Origin: Rubellimicrobium arenae
Lineage (GTDB): Bacteria; Pseudomonadota; Alphaproteobacteria; Rhodobacterales; Rhodobacteraceae
Length of the DNA: 64,000 bases
Assembly: GCF_017916295.1 (NCBI RefSeq)
Contig: NZ_JAFMSS010000005.1
Span: forward strand, 248,001 to 312,000
Direction: 5' to 3'
The notes under the pieces are model-generated. The model was given only the letters and a program-made list of their open reading frames with translations, did no database searches and was not told the DNA's origin. Positions 33,861-43,523 of this stretch are shown here, piece by piece (positions within the stretch are counted from its first letter, which is position 1; every line of letters starts with the position of its first letter). A program made the position numbers and the translations under genes.

Positions 33861-36107
33861 TCAGGCGCTTTCCGCCAGCCGCGCGGCGCCTACCAGAGCC
33901 TGACCCAGAGCGAGTCCGCCGTCGTTCGCCGGGACGCGGCGGTGGATCAGGACGGGGAGGCCGTCGAGCTCGCGCAGGCAGAGGTCGAGGAGCGTGGCGT
34001 TCTGGAAGCAGCCGCCGGTGAGGGCGACGGCGCGGGCTCGACCCTGTTCGACCTCGATGCGGGCGCGGCGGCAGAAGGCCTGGGCCAGGCCCGACTGGAA
34101 GCGGGCGGCGATGTGGCCCGGCGGGGTGCCGGCGGCGAGGTCGGCGGCGATGGCCTGGATCAGGGGCACGGGGTCGATGACCGGGCCGTCCTGCGCGAAG
34201 GGATAGGGCTCGGCGTCCGGGGCGGTGAGGGCCAGGGCCTCGACCCGCATCGCGGCCTCGCCCTCGAAGCTCTGGGCGGCATCGCCGAAGCCGACCAGCG
34301 CGGCCACGGCGTCGAACAGGCGGCCCGCCGAGGAAGAGAGCGGCGCGTTGACCCCGGCGCGGGCGGCCCGGCGGAGGAGGTCGCGCGGGCGATCCGGGAA
34401 CAGCCGGTCGGCGAGGTCGGACAGCCCTGCTTGGTCGAGCCGCATCACGGCGTTGCGCCAGGGCTCGCGCTGCGCGGCGTCGCCGCCGGGGAGCGGCGCT
34501 GGGGCGAGGTGGGCGGCGCGGGTGACGTCAGCGTAGTCCCCGACCAGCAGCTCCCCGCCCCAGACGGTGCCGTCGGGGCCGAGGCCCAGGCCGTCGAGGA
34601 CGATCCCGGCGACAGGGCCGCCTCGACGGGGCCAGAGGTTCTCGCCCAGGCAGGCGGCGAGGTGGGCGTGGTGGTGCTGGACCTCGATGACGGGCAAGCC
34701 GCGGCTGCGGGCGTGGAGGGAGGCGCGGGCGTCCGGGTGGAGATCGCAGGCGACGGCGTGCGGGCGATGATCGAAGAGCGCGGCGTAGTCGGCGTCGGCC
34801 TTCAGAAACTCCTCAAAGGTCAGGGCGTCGTCGAGGTCGCCCAGGTGATGCGACAGCAGCGCCTGTCCGTTCTTGGTCAGGCAGATCGCAGACTTGAGAT
34901 GGCCGCCATAGGCGGTCACGGGGGGCGCAGACTCGAAGCCGGGGGGGAGCGGCTGCGTGGTGGGCACCCGGCCGCGCCCGCGCCGCAGGGTCATGGGCCC
35001 GTGCGGCGTCCACCGTTCCACCCCGTCGTCGAGGCGGCGGAGGATGTCGCGGTCGTGGAGGAGGAAGGCGTCGGCGAAGGCGGAGAGCTTGGCGCGCGTC
35101 TCGTCGTTGGCGATGACCTGCGGCTCGCCCGACAGGTTGCCGGAGGTCATCACGAGGGGTCGGTCCACGGCGTCGAGGAGGAGGTGGTGGAGCGGCGTGT
35201 AGGGCAGCATCCAGCCGAGCGTGGGCTGGCCGGGGGCGAGACCGTCCGGGAGGGGCGTCCCGGCCTTGGTCAGGAGGACGACGGGGGCGGCGGGGTCTGA
35301 GAGGAGGGCCTCCTCCTCGGGTCGGACCTCGGCGTGGGCCCGGATGGTCGCGAGCGGGGCCATGAGGGCGAAGGGCTTGGTCGGGCGGCGCTTGCGGGCG
35401 CGGAGGGTCGCGATGGCCTCCGGGTTCGTCGCATCGCAGGCGAGGTGGACGCCGCCCAGGCCCTTGACGGCAAGGATCGCGCCATCTCGCAGGAGCGTGG
35501 CGGCGTGGGCAACAGGGTCGCCAAGGCGTTCGCGCCCGTCCTGTTCGAGCCAGAGCCGGGGGCCGCAGGCCGGGCAGGCGATCGGCTGGGCATGGAAGCG
35601 GCGGTCGGCGGGGTCGGCGTACTCGCGCGCGCAGTCGGGACACATGACGAAATCGGCCATGGCGGTGCGGGCGCGGTCGTAGGGCAGGCCCGACAGGATC
35701 GACAGGCGCGGCCCGCAGTGGGTGCAGTTGGTAAAGGCATAGCCGAAGCGCCGCTGGGTCGGATCGCGGATTTCGGCGGCGCAGGCCGGACAGGTCGCGG
35801 CGTCGGGGGTGACGCGCGTCTCGGCCCCCACCCCGCGAGAGGGGGCGATGGTGAAGGCGACAGGTTCGGTCGCGAAGACATGAGCCGCGCTCTCGATGGC
35901 ATCGATGCGGGCGAGCGGCGGGGCCTCCTTGGGCAGAGCATCGAGGAAGGCGGGGAGCGCGTCGCCGGTGACGTGGATCAGCACGCCTTCGGGGTCGTTC
36001 AGGACCTCGCCCCGCAGGCCGAACCGGGTCGCAAGCTGCCAGACGAAGGGCCGGAAGCCCACGCCCTGCACCTGCCCGCGGACGCGGATGGCGAGCGGGC
36101 CGCTCAA
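33861..36107 (-). CDS. hypF: Carbamoyltransferase HypF
   Basis: This 748-residue enzyme makes carbamoyl-adenylate from carbamoyl phosphate and ATP and loads HypE. Its domains in order are acylphosphatase (VRGQVQGVGFRP), two zinc fingers (CPACAAEI with NCTHCGPR; CPDCAREY with ACPACGPR), a YrdC-like part (AILAVKGLGGVHLACDA) and a Kae1-like C-terminal part (VQHHHAHLAACLGE, LTGGCFQN). The start is TTG at 36107, overlapping the hupV stop as TTGA; no in-frame ATG gives a better N-terminus. The 191-base gap to hupS should contain the hupSL promoter. Confidence 0.95.
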   Translation of the reverse strand: MSGPLAIRVRGQVQGVGFRPFVWQLATRFGLRGEVLNDPEGVLIHVTGDALPAFLDALPKEAPPLARIDAIESAAHVFATEPVAFTIAPSRGVGAETRVTPDAATCPACAAEIRDPTQRRFGYAFTNCTHCGPRLSILSGLPYDRARTAMADFVMCPDCAREYADPADRRFHAQPIACPACGPRLWLEQDGRERLGDPVAHAATLLRDGAILAVKGLGGVHLACDATNPEAIATLRARKRRPTKPFALMAPLATIRAHAEVRPEEEALLSDPAAPVVLLTKAGTPLPDGLAPGQPTLGWMLPYTPLHHLLLDAVDRPLVMTSGNLSGEPQVIANDETRAKLSAFADAFLLHDRDILRRLDDGVERWTPHGPMTLRRGRGRVPTTQPLPPGFESAPPVTAYGGHLKSAICLTKNGQALLSHHLGDLDDALTFEEFLKADADYAALFDHRPHAVACDLHPDARASLHARSRGLPVIEVQHHHAHLAACLGENLWPRRGGPVAGIVLDGLGLGPDGTVWGGELLVGDYADVTRAAHLAPAPLPGGDAAQREPWRNAVMRLDQAGLSDLADRLFPDRPRDLLRRAARAGVNAPLSSSAGRLFDAVAALVGFGDAAQSFEGEAAMRVEALALTAPDAEPYPFAQDGPVIDPVPLIQAIAADLAAGTPPGHIAARFQSGLAQAFCRRARIEVEQGRARAVALTGGCFQNATLLDLCLRELDGLPVLIHRRVPANDGGLALGQALVGAARLAESA

Positions 36108-37531
36108 TGCACCGTGCAGACCATGCACGGGTCGAAGCTCCGGACGATGTGCTGGACGGCGAGCGGGGCCACCTCCCCCTCGCCCACCGGGGCGCCGACG
36201 AGCGCGGCCTCGACCGGGCCGGGGACGCCGCCCGCGTCGCGGGGCGAGAAGTTCCAGGTCGTCGGCGCGACGATCTGGTAGGCGGCGATGCGGCCACGCT
36301 CGATCCGGACCCAGTGGCCGAGGGTGCCGCGCGCGGCCTCGACCAGCCCCGCGCCCTCGCCGTCGCAGAGGGGAGCCTCGGCCATGAAGGGCTGGGCGGA
36401 GTCGAGGGCGGCGACCCATTGCTCCAGCAGGATCTGGGTGCGGGCGATCTCCAGCAGCCGCGCGGCGACGCGGGCCAGGACGGAGGAGCGGGCCGCGAGG
36501 TCGAGCGCGAGCGGGTGCCCGTCCACGACCTGCCGGGCGAGCGCCCCCGTCTCCATGGTCCGGCCCGAAAGGCGCGGGGCCTTGCACCAGCTATAGGCCG
36601 GGGCGGCCATGTCCTCATCGGGGGCGGTCACGCCCTGCGCGGGGTGGCGCGAGGGGCCGAGCATCCAAGCGTGGCTCAGGTCCTCGGTGATGGCGGAGGA
36701 GTCGAGCGGGGCGGTGGTGCCCTCGGTCCAGATGCCCCGCGCGAAGGCGGTGCCGGAGGCGGTCGGATAGCCGCCGCTGGAGAGATACCGGCCCGGGCCG
36801 GGGCCGAGGCCCAGGAGGTCGAGGTCGGCGGCGATCCGGAGGAACAGGCCCGCGTCGCCGCTGGACCAGCCCATCAGGGCGTCGAGGGACGGGAGGGCGG
36901 CGAAGTCCTCCAAGGCGCCCCCGAAGAGGCTGGCTTCGAGGAAGCTCCGGAACGACCGCAGAGTCGTCGCCATGCGGATCTTGTCGCGCACGGTCGGCGC
37001 CCGGGTGACGCCACCGGGCTGGATGGCCAGCGTGTGGGGCCACTTGCCCCCGAGAAGGCCCACGATGTGCAGAAGCTCGGCCCGGGCGGAGGTCATGGCG
37101 CGGGCGGCGCTGCCCTCCATGGCGGTGAAGCGGGCGACGGCCTGCGCGTGCCAGGGGCGACCCGCATAGGCCGGGCGGGCGAAGTCCGGCATGAAGAACA
37201 GGTGGAAGTGGGTCACGTGGTCGGACAGGTTCTCGACCCCGTGGAGGATCGCGGCGGCGAGCGCCCCCTGCGGCGCGGGCGTAACCCCGGCGGCATCGGC
37301 CAGCGCCAGCGCGGCGGCCGCCGACTGGCTGATCGAGCAGATGCCGCAGATGCGCGGCGTGATGGTCAGCGCGTCGCGTGGGTCCTTGCCCAGAAGCATC
37401 ATCTCGAAGCCCCGGAACAGGGGCGAGTTGACGTGGGCAGCGACGACGCGCCCCTCCTCGACCGTCAGGCGGACCTCGAGGTCGCCCTCGACCCGGTTGA
37501 ACGGGCCGACGAGGAGGGTGCGGGAGGTCAT
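36104..37531 (-). CDS. hupV: Regulatory hydrogenase large subunit HupV
   Basis: This 475-residue subunit belongs to the H2-sensing hydrogenase. NiFe cysteines are Cys62 and Cys65 (RICGICSISQS) and Cys469 and Cys472 (DPCMVCTVH). The protein stops at the His, with no C-terminal extension, so no protease step is required. This is characteristic of group 2b sensory hydrogenases. It overlaps hupU and hypF. Confidence 0.97.
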   Translation of the reverse strand: MTSRTLLVGPFNRVEGDLEVRLTVEEGRVVAAHVNSPLFRGFEMMLLGKDPRDALTITPRICGICSISQSAAAALALADAAGVTPAPQGALAAAILHGVENLSDHVTHFHLFFMPDFARPAYAGRPWHAQAVARFTAMEGSAARAMTSARAELLHIVGLLGGKWPHTLAIQPGGVTRAPTVRDKIRMATTLRSFRSFLEASLFGGALEDFAALPSLDALMGWSSGDAGLFLRIAADLDLLGLGPGPGRYLSSGGYPTASGTAFARGIWTEGTTAPLDSSAITEDLSHAWMLGPSRHPAQGVTAPDEDMAAPAYSWCKAPRLSGRTMETGALARQVVDGHPLALDLAARSSVLARVAARLLEIARTQILLEQWVAALDSAQPFMAEAPLCDGEGAGLVEAARGTLGHWVRIERGRIAAYQIVAPTTWNFSPRDAGGVPGPVEAALVGAPVGEGEVAPLAVQHIVRSFDPCMVCTVH

Positions 37532-38517
37532 GGGCGCTTGGGCAGGCTGGGTGGCACGAGGATGCGGTCGGCGGTGGCGTTGGCGCCGATCCGATCCGGC
37601 GTCGCCGCCTTGGAGAGAGAGGCCAGCGCCATGAACCAGGCCTTGGGCATATCGGAGGGCAGGCCCACCGGGATGCCGGCGAGCTTGGGCGTCTCGGTGA
37701 AGGGATGCCGGGGCTCCTCCCACTCAGGCGCGGTGCAGGCCACGCAAGGGGTGCCGGCGCGGGTGCAGGAGGAGCCGCCGTTCCAGCCCCGGATGTTGCA
37801 GTCGCCCGCCGCCTGGGTGCCGACGCAGCCCAGATGCTCCATCATGCAGCCCATCTGCGACAGCGCCTTGGCGCTCGCCTTATATTCGTAAAACTCGTTC
37901 TTGGGGCAGGCGTGGTGGACGAGGTGGTCGGCGAAGAAGCGGGGCCGTCCGTAGCGGTCGAGGTCGCCCTCGCCCAGCGCGCCTTCGGCCAGGAGGAGCA
38001 GGGTTTCGGTCACCCAGTCGGGGTGCGTGGGGCAGCCCGCGACGTTGACGACCGGCAGGCCGCCCCGGGCGCGGAAGCTGGCGTGCAGCACGGCCCCGGG
38101 TCGGGTGCCGTCCCATTGCAGGCCGGTCGCGCCCGCCGGGTTGTCGCCGGCCGAAGTGATGCCGCCATAGGCCGCGCAACTGCCCACCGCGACGACATGC
38201 CGGGCGAGCGGGGCCAATTGGCGCACCCAGTCCAGCATGGGCCGCCCGGTGCCGCCCAGGATGTGGAAGCGCCCGGTCCCCTTGGGCCCCGTGACGACCG
38301 ACCCTTCGATGCAGAGGACGTCGAGGGGCACCGTGCCCGAGGCCACGGCATCGAGGATGGCCAGCGCCTCGGCCCCCGTCTCCTGCGACAGGGAGGGGTG
38401 CCAGAGGACGTGGATGCCCGCGCCGGACAGGAGGTCGAAGACGCCCGGATTTTCGGCGCAAAGGAGCGACATGGTGCAGCCGCCGCAGCCCGCCGACTGG
38501 AGCCAGAGGAGGTTCAT
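37528..38517 (-). CDS. hupU: Regulatory hydrogenase small subunit HupU
   Basis: This 329-residue Fe-S subunit of the cytoplasmic H2 sensor begins directly with the proximal cluster (SAGCGGCTMS). There is no Tat signal, so the complex stays inside the cell. Other cluster cysteines lie in HHACPKNEFYE, MGCMMEHLGC and TPCVACTAPEW. H2 binding to HupUV controls HupT kinase. It overlaps hupT and hupV by ATGA junctions. Confidence 0.97.
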   Translation of the reverse strand: MNLLWLQSAGCGGCTMSLLCAENPGVFDLLSGAGIHVLWHPSLSQETGAEALAILDAVASGTVPLDVLCIEGSVVTGPKGTGRFHILGGTGRPMLDWVRQLAPLARHVVAVGSCAAYGGITSAGDNPAGATGLQWDGTRPGAVLHASFRARGGLPVVNVAGCPTHPDWVTETLLLLAEGALGEGDLDRYGRPRFFADHLVHHACPKNEFYEYKASAKALSQMGCMMEHLGCVGTQAAGDCNIRGWNGGSSCTRAGTPCVACTAPEWEEPRHPFTETPKLAGIPVGLPSDMPKAWFMALASLSKAATPDRIGANATADRILVPPSLPKRP

Positions 38518-39920
38518 CGCGCCTCCGGGATCGACAGGCGGAAGGTCGCGCCGGGGGGACCGTCGAGCAGGCGGAGCGCGCCGCCATGCTCCTCGGCGAT
38601 CTTGGCGGAGATGGACAGGCCGAGGCCCGTCCCCTTCCCCACCGGCTTCGTCGTGAAGAACGGGTCGAAGATGCGGCCCCGCGCCTCGGGCGGGACGCCC
38701 GGGCCATTGTCCTGCACCTCCACGACCGCCATGCCGTCCCCATGCATCAGTGTCACCGTCACGACGGGATCGTCGGTTTCGGCCACGGCGTCGAGCGCGT
38801 TCTGGATCAGGTTCATCACGACCTGCTGAATGTGGCCCGCGCGGCCGATGGCGCGCAGCGTCTCCTCGCCTTCGATGGTCAGGGCGGGCTTGTGCTTGGC
38901 GCCGCGCAGGACCCAGTTCGCGGCGACGCGCACCGTCTCGGCCAGGTCGAAGGCGATCGCCTCGCCCGAGCCGTCGGCGGACAGGCGGCGCAGGTCGGCC
39001 ACGATGTCGCGCACCCGCTCGGCTCCGTCACGCGCGCCGTCGATGGCGGTGCGGAGGTTGCGGACCTCGCGGTCGAGCTTCAGCTCGGCGCGCAGCCGGA
39101 CCAGCTCCTCGCGCAGGGCACCGGCCTGCACGCGCTCGAAGTAGGCCTCGAAGCGGCTCGCGTAGCGTTCGAGCGCATGGACGTTGGCGTAGACGAAGCT
39201 GATCGGGTTGTTCAGCTCATGCGCGACCCCGGCCAGCAGTCGCCCGAGGGAGGCCATCTTCTCGTTGCGGACGAGCTGGGCCTGCGCCTCCTGCAGGGCG
39301 CGATGGCTGTTCTCGAGCGCTTCGTAGGCGCGGCGCAGCTCACCCACCGGGCGACCGACGAGAACCGCGCCCTTGCTGCGACGGCGGTCATCGAGGCGGG
39401 GCGTCAGGCTCCATTCGAACGTCTGGGGGCCAGAGGGCGAGGCCAGGTCGGCTTCCACCGTCAGGCGGCGGCGGCTGACCATCACCTCGTGGAGCGCGGC
39501 CTCGAGGATCGTGCGCGACCCCTCGTCCACGATGCCTGCCATGGGCTGCCCGGCCAGCGAGCCAGGTTCGGCGAAGAGCGCACGGAGCGATGCGCTCGTT
39601 TCCTCCATGCGGCCGTCGCGATCCACGACGACGAGGACGTCGGACACGGAATCGAGGACGGACGCCATGCTCCTTCGCAGCGACTCCAGCTCGGCGTTCT
39701 GCTGCTCAAGACGCTCCTGATAGGAGACCAGCTCTGCGTAGGTGCTGTCCACGGCGCGCAGCACGTCGAGCCAGGCGGAGTCGCTGAACTCCGCGGTCGG
39801 GGTCGTCTGAACGAGGTCCTGCCCAAGGCGCACTGCATCGTCCTCCGCGTCGCAGGTTACCGGGACAGGCGTGCCATGGAAAGCCGAACCCCGCAGGGCG
39901 CTAACCCTGGACGGATCCAT
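38514..39920 (-). CDS. hupT: Hydrogen-responsive histidine kinase HupT
   Basis: This 468-residue soluble kinase phosphorylates HupR and is controlled by HupUV. A PAS domain occupies about residues 90-210 (DVLVVVDRDGRMEETSAS). The H-box is GVAHELNNPISF; the ATPase domain has NLIQNALDAV, DNGPGVPPEA and GKGTGLGLSIS. ATG at 39920 is chosen; the open frame extends further into the previous gene. It begins 22 bases after the hybrid kinase stop, a spacing that suggests co-transcription with the chemosensory genes. Confidence 0.94.
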   Translation of the reverse strand: MDPSRVSALRGSAFHGTPVPVTCDAEDDAVRLGQDLVQTTPTAEFSDSAWLDVLRAVDSTYAELVSYQERLEQQNAELESLRRSMASVLDSVSDVLVVVDRDGRMEETSASLRALFAEPGSLAGQPMAGIVDEGSRTILEAALHEVMVSRRRLTVEADLASPSGPQTFEWSLTPRLDDRRRSKGAVLVGRPVGELRRAYEALENSHRALQEAQAQLVRNEKMASLGRLLAGVAHELNNPISFVYANVHALERYASRFEAYFERVQAGALREELVRLRAELKLDREVRNLRTAIDGARDGAERVRDIVADLRRLSADGSGEAIAFDLAETVRVAANWVLRGAKHKPALTIEGEETLRAIGRAGHIQQVVMNLIQNALDAVAETDDPVVTVTLMHGDGMAVVEVQDNGPGVPPEARGRIFDPFFTTKPVGKGTGLGLSISAKIAEEHGGALRLLDGPPGATFRLSIPEAR

Positions 39921-39942
39921 GATGCCGCGGACCCGGCCTCCG

Positions 39943-42420
39943 TCAGTGCTGCCAGGCGACTTCACGTCCGGACAGGTTCCCCCCAGCCTCTTCGGGGGAC
40001 CGGAGCGCCGCCTCGATGGCCTGGGCCAGCTGGTCCGGGCTGAAGGGCTTGCCGAGCACCGCCTCTCCGGCGAGCGCCTGCGGATCGGCATGACCGGTCA
40101 GGAACATGATCCGCAGCGACGGGTGCGCGGCCCGCAGCCGCGCGGCCAGCGAGGGACCGTCCATGTCCGGCATGACGACATCGCTGACCACGAGATCCAG
40201 GCGGGGAACGGCGGCCGCGATCCGGATGGCCTCGTCGCCGCTGGAGGCCTCATGGACGCTGTAGCCCAGGTCGCGCAGATGCGCCCCCGTCACCGGTCGG
40301 ACCTGATCGTCGTCATCGACCACGAGGAGGACCGCATGGCTGCGGGGCTTTGCCGCCAGGGGCTCGGCGGCGGCGTCCTCGCTGGCGATCTCGCCGGTCG
40401 CGCGGGGCAGGACCAGGCTGATCCTCGTGCCTTCGCCCGGACGGCTGTCGATCAGCATGGCCCCGCCGGACTGCTCCACAAAGCCGTGGACCATGGCCAG
40501 CCCCAAACCGGTCCCCTTGCCCACGGCCTTGGTGGTGAAGAATGGCTCGACGGCCCGCGCCAGCACATGGGGCGGCATCCCGACACCGGTGTCGGCGACG
40601 GAGATCACGCTGAAGTCCCCGGCGGGCACCTGCGGGTGCCGCCCCTCGGGCGCGAGCCGATGAGCACGGATGGTGAGGCGCCCCCCTTCGGGCATGGCGT
40701 CACGGGCGTTCACCACGAGATTGAGGAGCGCCACCTCCAGCCGGTGGCGGTCGACCAGCACCGGCCAGGTGTCGGCCTCGGTTTCGATCGTGCAGGCGAT
40801 CGTCGGACCGGCGGCATGGGACAGCAGGTCGGCCACGTCGGTCAGCAGCCCCGACGGATCCACCACCTTGGGGCGGAGCTCCTCGCGCCGGGCGAAGGCC
40901 AGCAGGTGGCGCACCAGCTCGGCCGCGCGGTCGGCCGCCTTGCGGCCATGTTCCACGATCTCCCGGACCGCCGGGTCCTCCACGCGCCGGTCGATCAGGG
41001 CATAGCTTCCCGTGATCGCGGCCAGCATGTTGTTGAAGTCGTGCGCGACACCCCCGACGAGCTGGCCCAGCGCCTCAAGCTTCTGGCTTTGCGCCAAGGC
41101 CGCCTGGGCCTCCTCGCGCTGCTTCATCTCGACCTGGAGATCGGCCGCCGCGCGGGCCAGCGCCTGGGTGCGGTCCTCGACCCGCTGTTCGAGCTCGGCG
41201 TTGAGCGCGCGGAGGTCGGCCTCGGCCCGCTGGCGGGCCAGTTCGCCCCCGGCCCGGGCGGCGAAGGCCGTGACCAGCCGCTCGGCCAGCTCGGGGTTCG
41301 CCAGCGGCTGGCGGTCCATCGCGCAGACCACCCCGATCGGGCGGCCCTGCGCGTCGTGGAAGCGCACGCCCACATAACTCTCGAAACCGCGTTCGGTGAG
41401 CAAGCCGGCCCGAGGGAACATCCCGCGGACGCCGCGCGGCACGACGCAGTGGCCGTCGGCGAAGGTATCCGCGCAGGGCGTTCCGTCGATCGCGAACTCG
41501 ACCGGATCGGTGCGCCCGGCCGACCAGACGGCGAGCGACCTCAGCCGGCGCTCGCCTCCCTCGTCGACGAGGACCGCGATGTGCGTGTGCTCCACCCCGA
41601 GCCCGGCCGCGAGCTCACGCGCCAGCTCGGCCAGGAGGACGCTGTCGCTGGTGCCCGAGGACACGGCGGCGGCGGCGCGCAGGGCATCCTCGGCCCGCTT
41701 CCGCTCGCTCAGGTCGCGCAGGATCACGGTCAGATGGCGCCGCCCCTCGGCCACCCAGGGCGCCACGGAGACCTCCACGGGCACCACGCCGCCGTCGCTG
41801 CGCCGCCCCACCTCTTCCTCGGGTCGCCGGATCTGGGCAAGGCTGGGGCCGTCGCGGGCCGGCAGGAGAAAGGAGATGTCCTGGCCTTCGGCCTCGGAGC
41901 GCGCGAAGCCGAACTGGCGGACCGCCGCATCGTTGAGCCACTGGATCCGACCCTGCCCGTCCGCCATCAGGATGGCGTCGAAGGCCCCGTCCACCACGGC
42001 GCTGAAGCGGGCGTTCAGGCGTTCGCGCAGGACGCGCTCCCGGTGGTGGGCGGCGCTGGCGTCCATGACCTGCACCAGCACCGTGCGGGCATTGCCGGTC
42101 TCCACCGAACGCACGACGACATGGTGAATCATCGGCCGTCCGTCCCGCCGCCGCAGAGGCAGGAGTTCAGGATTCAGCGCGTGGCTCAGGGTGCTCGAGA
42201 TGCCGAGTTCGAGCGCGTCGGTGATGGCCAGGGCGAGCCTCGAGCCGTCGAGCCCGGGAAAGACGTCGCCGAGCGTCCGCCCGGCCCCGGCTTCCGGCGC
42301 GAGACCCGACGCGGCGGCGAACCACGCGTTCCACCACAGGATCGCGCCATTGGCATCGATCAGGATGACTCCGCTTTCGAGGGAGTCCATCGCGGCGGCG
42401 AGGAGCGAGGCATCAACCAT
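39943..42420 (-). CDS. Hybrid PAS-PAS-GAF sensor histidine kinase with receiver
   Basis: This 825-residue cytoplasmic kinase has, in order, PAS 1 (about 5-120), PAS 2 (about 135-250), a GAF-like domain (about 265-400), a coiled coil (about 405-455), HisKA with GGVAHDFNNMLAAITG, HATPase (NLVVNARDAM, GKGTGLGLAMV) and a C-terminal receiver (phosphoacceptor Asp in VVSDVVMPDMDG). GAF includes Cys residues that could respond to redox (TPCADTF, DGHCVVP); this is speculation. No transmembrane segments are seen. It overlaps cheC by eight bases and lies 22 bases upstream of hupT, physically linking chemosensory and H2-sensing genes. The signal is unknown. Confidence 0.9.
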   Translation of the reverse strand: MVDASLLAAAMDSLESGVILIDANGAILWWNAWFAAASGLAPEAGAGRTLGDVFPGLDGSRLALAITDALELGISSTLSHALNPELLPLRRRDGRPMIHHVVVRSVETGNARTVLVQVMDASAAHHRERVLRERLNARFSAVVDGAFDAILMADGQGRIQWLNDAAVRQFGFARSEAEGQDISFLLPARDGPSLAQIRRPEEEVGRRSDGGVVPVEVSVAPWVAEGRRHLTVILRDLSERKRAEDALRAAAAVSSGTSDSVLLAELARELAAGLGVEHTHIAVLVDEGGERRLRSLAVWSAGRTDPVEFAIDGTPCADTFADGHCVVPRGVRGMFPRAGLLTERGFESYVGVRFHDAQGRPIGVVCAMDRQPLANPELAERLVTAFAARAGGELARQRAEADLRALNAELEQRVEDRTQALARAAADLQVEMKQREEAQAALAQSQKLEALGQLVGGVAHDFNNMLAAITGSYALIDRRVEDPAVREIVEHGRKAADRAAELVRHLLAFARREELRPKVVDPSGLLTDVADLLSHAAGPTIACTIETEADTWPVLVDRHRLEVALLNLVVNARDAMPEGGRLTIRAHRLAPEGRHPQVPAGDFSVISVADTGVGMPPHVLARAVEPFFTTKAVGKGTGLGLAMVHGFVEQSGGAMLIDSRPGEGTRISLVLPRATGEIASEDAAAEPLAAKPRSHAVLLVVDDDDQVRPVTGAHLRDLGYSVHEASSGDEAIRIAAAVPRLDLVVSDVVMPDMDGPSLAARLRAAHPSLRIMFLTGHADPQALAGEAVLGKPFSPDQLAQAIEAALRSPEEAGGNLSGREVAWQH

Positions 42421-43069
42421 TCGAGGTGGCCGTGGCCTGAGCGGAGGTGGCCCTTTGGATGAAGTCGTTGATGAGCTGCTTCAGCCGCTCCAGCGACGGC
42501 AGGTCCATCAGCAGCGCGATGTAGCCCTGGATGTCGCGGTCGCGGACGCGGAAGTCGATGAACAGGAACAGCACCAGCCCACCGTCCTGCTCGGCCGGAC
42601 CGCCTCCGAAGAGCTCCGCATCCGTGGTCCGCATGACCTCGGGCAGGGACATGTCCAGCCGTTGACGAAGCACGTTCGCCATCGTCGCGAGGCAGCCGTT
42701 CAGGACGACGTTGCCGATCTCCGCGACCGCCTCCTGCTCGAGGTCCGCCACATCCTCGAGCGGGACCGCTTCGCCCACGACCGCGCGGACCAGTTCGAGG
42801 CTGTTGGCCTCGGGGAACACGAGAACGGCCTGGCCCGAGAACGGCCCGACGAAATTCTGCTGCACGGCGACAAGGCTGCCGGTGTTGCCCCGCATCGCGA
42901 GGGCGGACGCCCGGGCGCGGGTCACGACCTCGACGGCGGGCACCGACAGGAGAACCTGCCCGCCCACCATCCGCGCGAGGTTGGCGGCCGCGCGGCCCAC
43001 GCCCATGTTGGCCAGTTCGGCCAGCGCATCGCGCTCCAGTTCGTCCAGTTCGATCAACGTCCCGCTCAT
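42413..43069 (-). CDS. cheC: CheC-type CheY-P phosphatase
   Basis: This 218-residue protein carries two CheC active-site helices, LAELANMGVG near residue 18 and VAEIGNVVLNG near residue 115, each with the Glu-xx-Asn pair. Such enzymes dephosphorylate CheY-P. It overlaps the upstream cheY as ATGA and the downstream hybrid kinase by eight bases. CheC is less usual than CheZ or a phosphate-sink CheY in this bacterial group. Confidence 0.87.
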   Translation of the reverse strand: MSGTLIELDELERDALAELANMGVGRAAANLARMVGGQVLLSVPAVEVVTRARASALAMRGNTGSLVAVQQNFVGPFSGQAVLVFPEANSLELVRAVVGEAVPLEDVADLEQEAVAEIGNVVLNGCLATMANVLRQRLDMSLPEVMRTTDAELFGGGPAEQDGGLVLFLFIDFRVRDRDIQGYIALLMDLPSLERLKQLINDFIQRATSAQATATSNG

Positions 43070-43476
43070 GCCCCCGCGCGCCTGAGCCGGAGCGTAGCGC
43101 CCGACAGGAAGGCGCCAAGAGCCTCGTCCGTGACCGGCTTGGGCACGAAGGTGGTGTCGAGCGCCCGTGCGCGCGAGATGATCTCGTCCTGGACGTTGGC
43201 CGAGATCAGCGCGATCGGCATGTTGGGCCAAGTCTCCCGCAGGTCCGCAGCCAGGCTGAGGCCATCCGCCCCCGGCATGTTGAAGTCGATGAACGCCACA
43301 TCGACCGGCTCTGATCGGGCCTTCTCCAGGGCCTCGTCGGCGTTGGCCGCCTCGACCGGGCGCCAGTCGGGCCTCAGCCGTCCCAGGGCGCGAGCAACGA
43401 CCATGCGGGCCAGCTTGCTGTCGTCCACGATCAACACCGTCCTTGCAACGGTTCCGGTGCTGTCAGTTGCGGTCAC
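43066..43476 (-). CDS. CheY-like response regulator (paired with CheC)
   Basis: This 136-residue single receiver domain has Asp64 as phosphoacceptor (AFIDFNMPGADG), acidic residues in LIVDDSKLAR and the conserved Lys in FVPKPV. It is the second CheY in the operon, 47 bases after the STAS-like gene and overlapping cheC, so it is probably the CheC substrate. Confidence 0.92.
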   Translation of the reverse strand: MTATDSTGTVARTVLIVDDSKLARMVVARALGRLRPDWRPVEAANADEALEKARSEPVDVAFIDFNMPGADGLSLAADLRETWPNMPIALISANVQDEIISRARALDTTFVPKPVTDEALGAFLSGATLRLRRAGA

Positions 43477-43523
43477 GTGAACGCTACCCTCTCGGCATCT
43501 CTGAAGAATTCTCCATCATCAGG

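Noticed and set aside
20343..38829. Very long plus-strand frames opposite hyp, hup and hupUV genes
   Set aside because: High GC suppresses stop codons on the antisense strand; the minus-strand genes carry full family motifs while these frames carry none.
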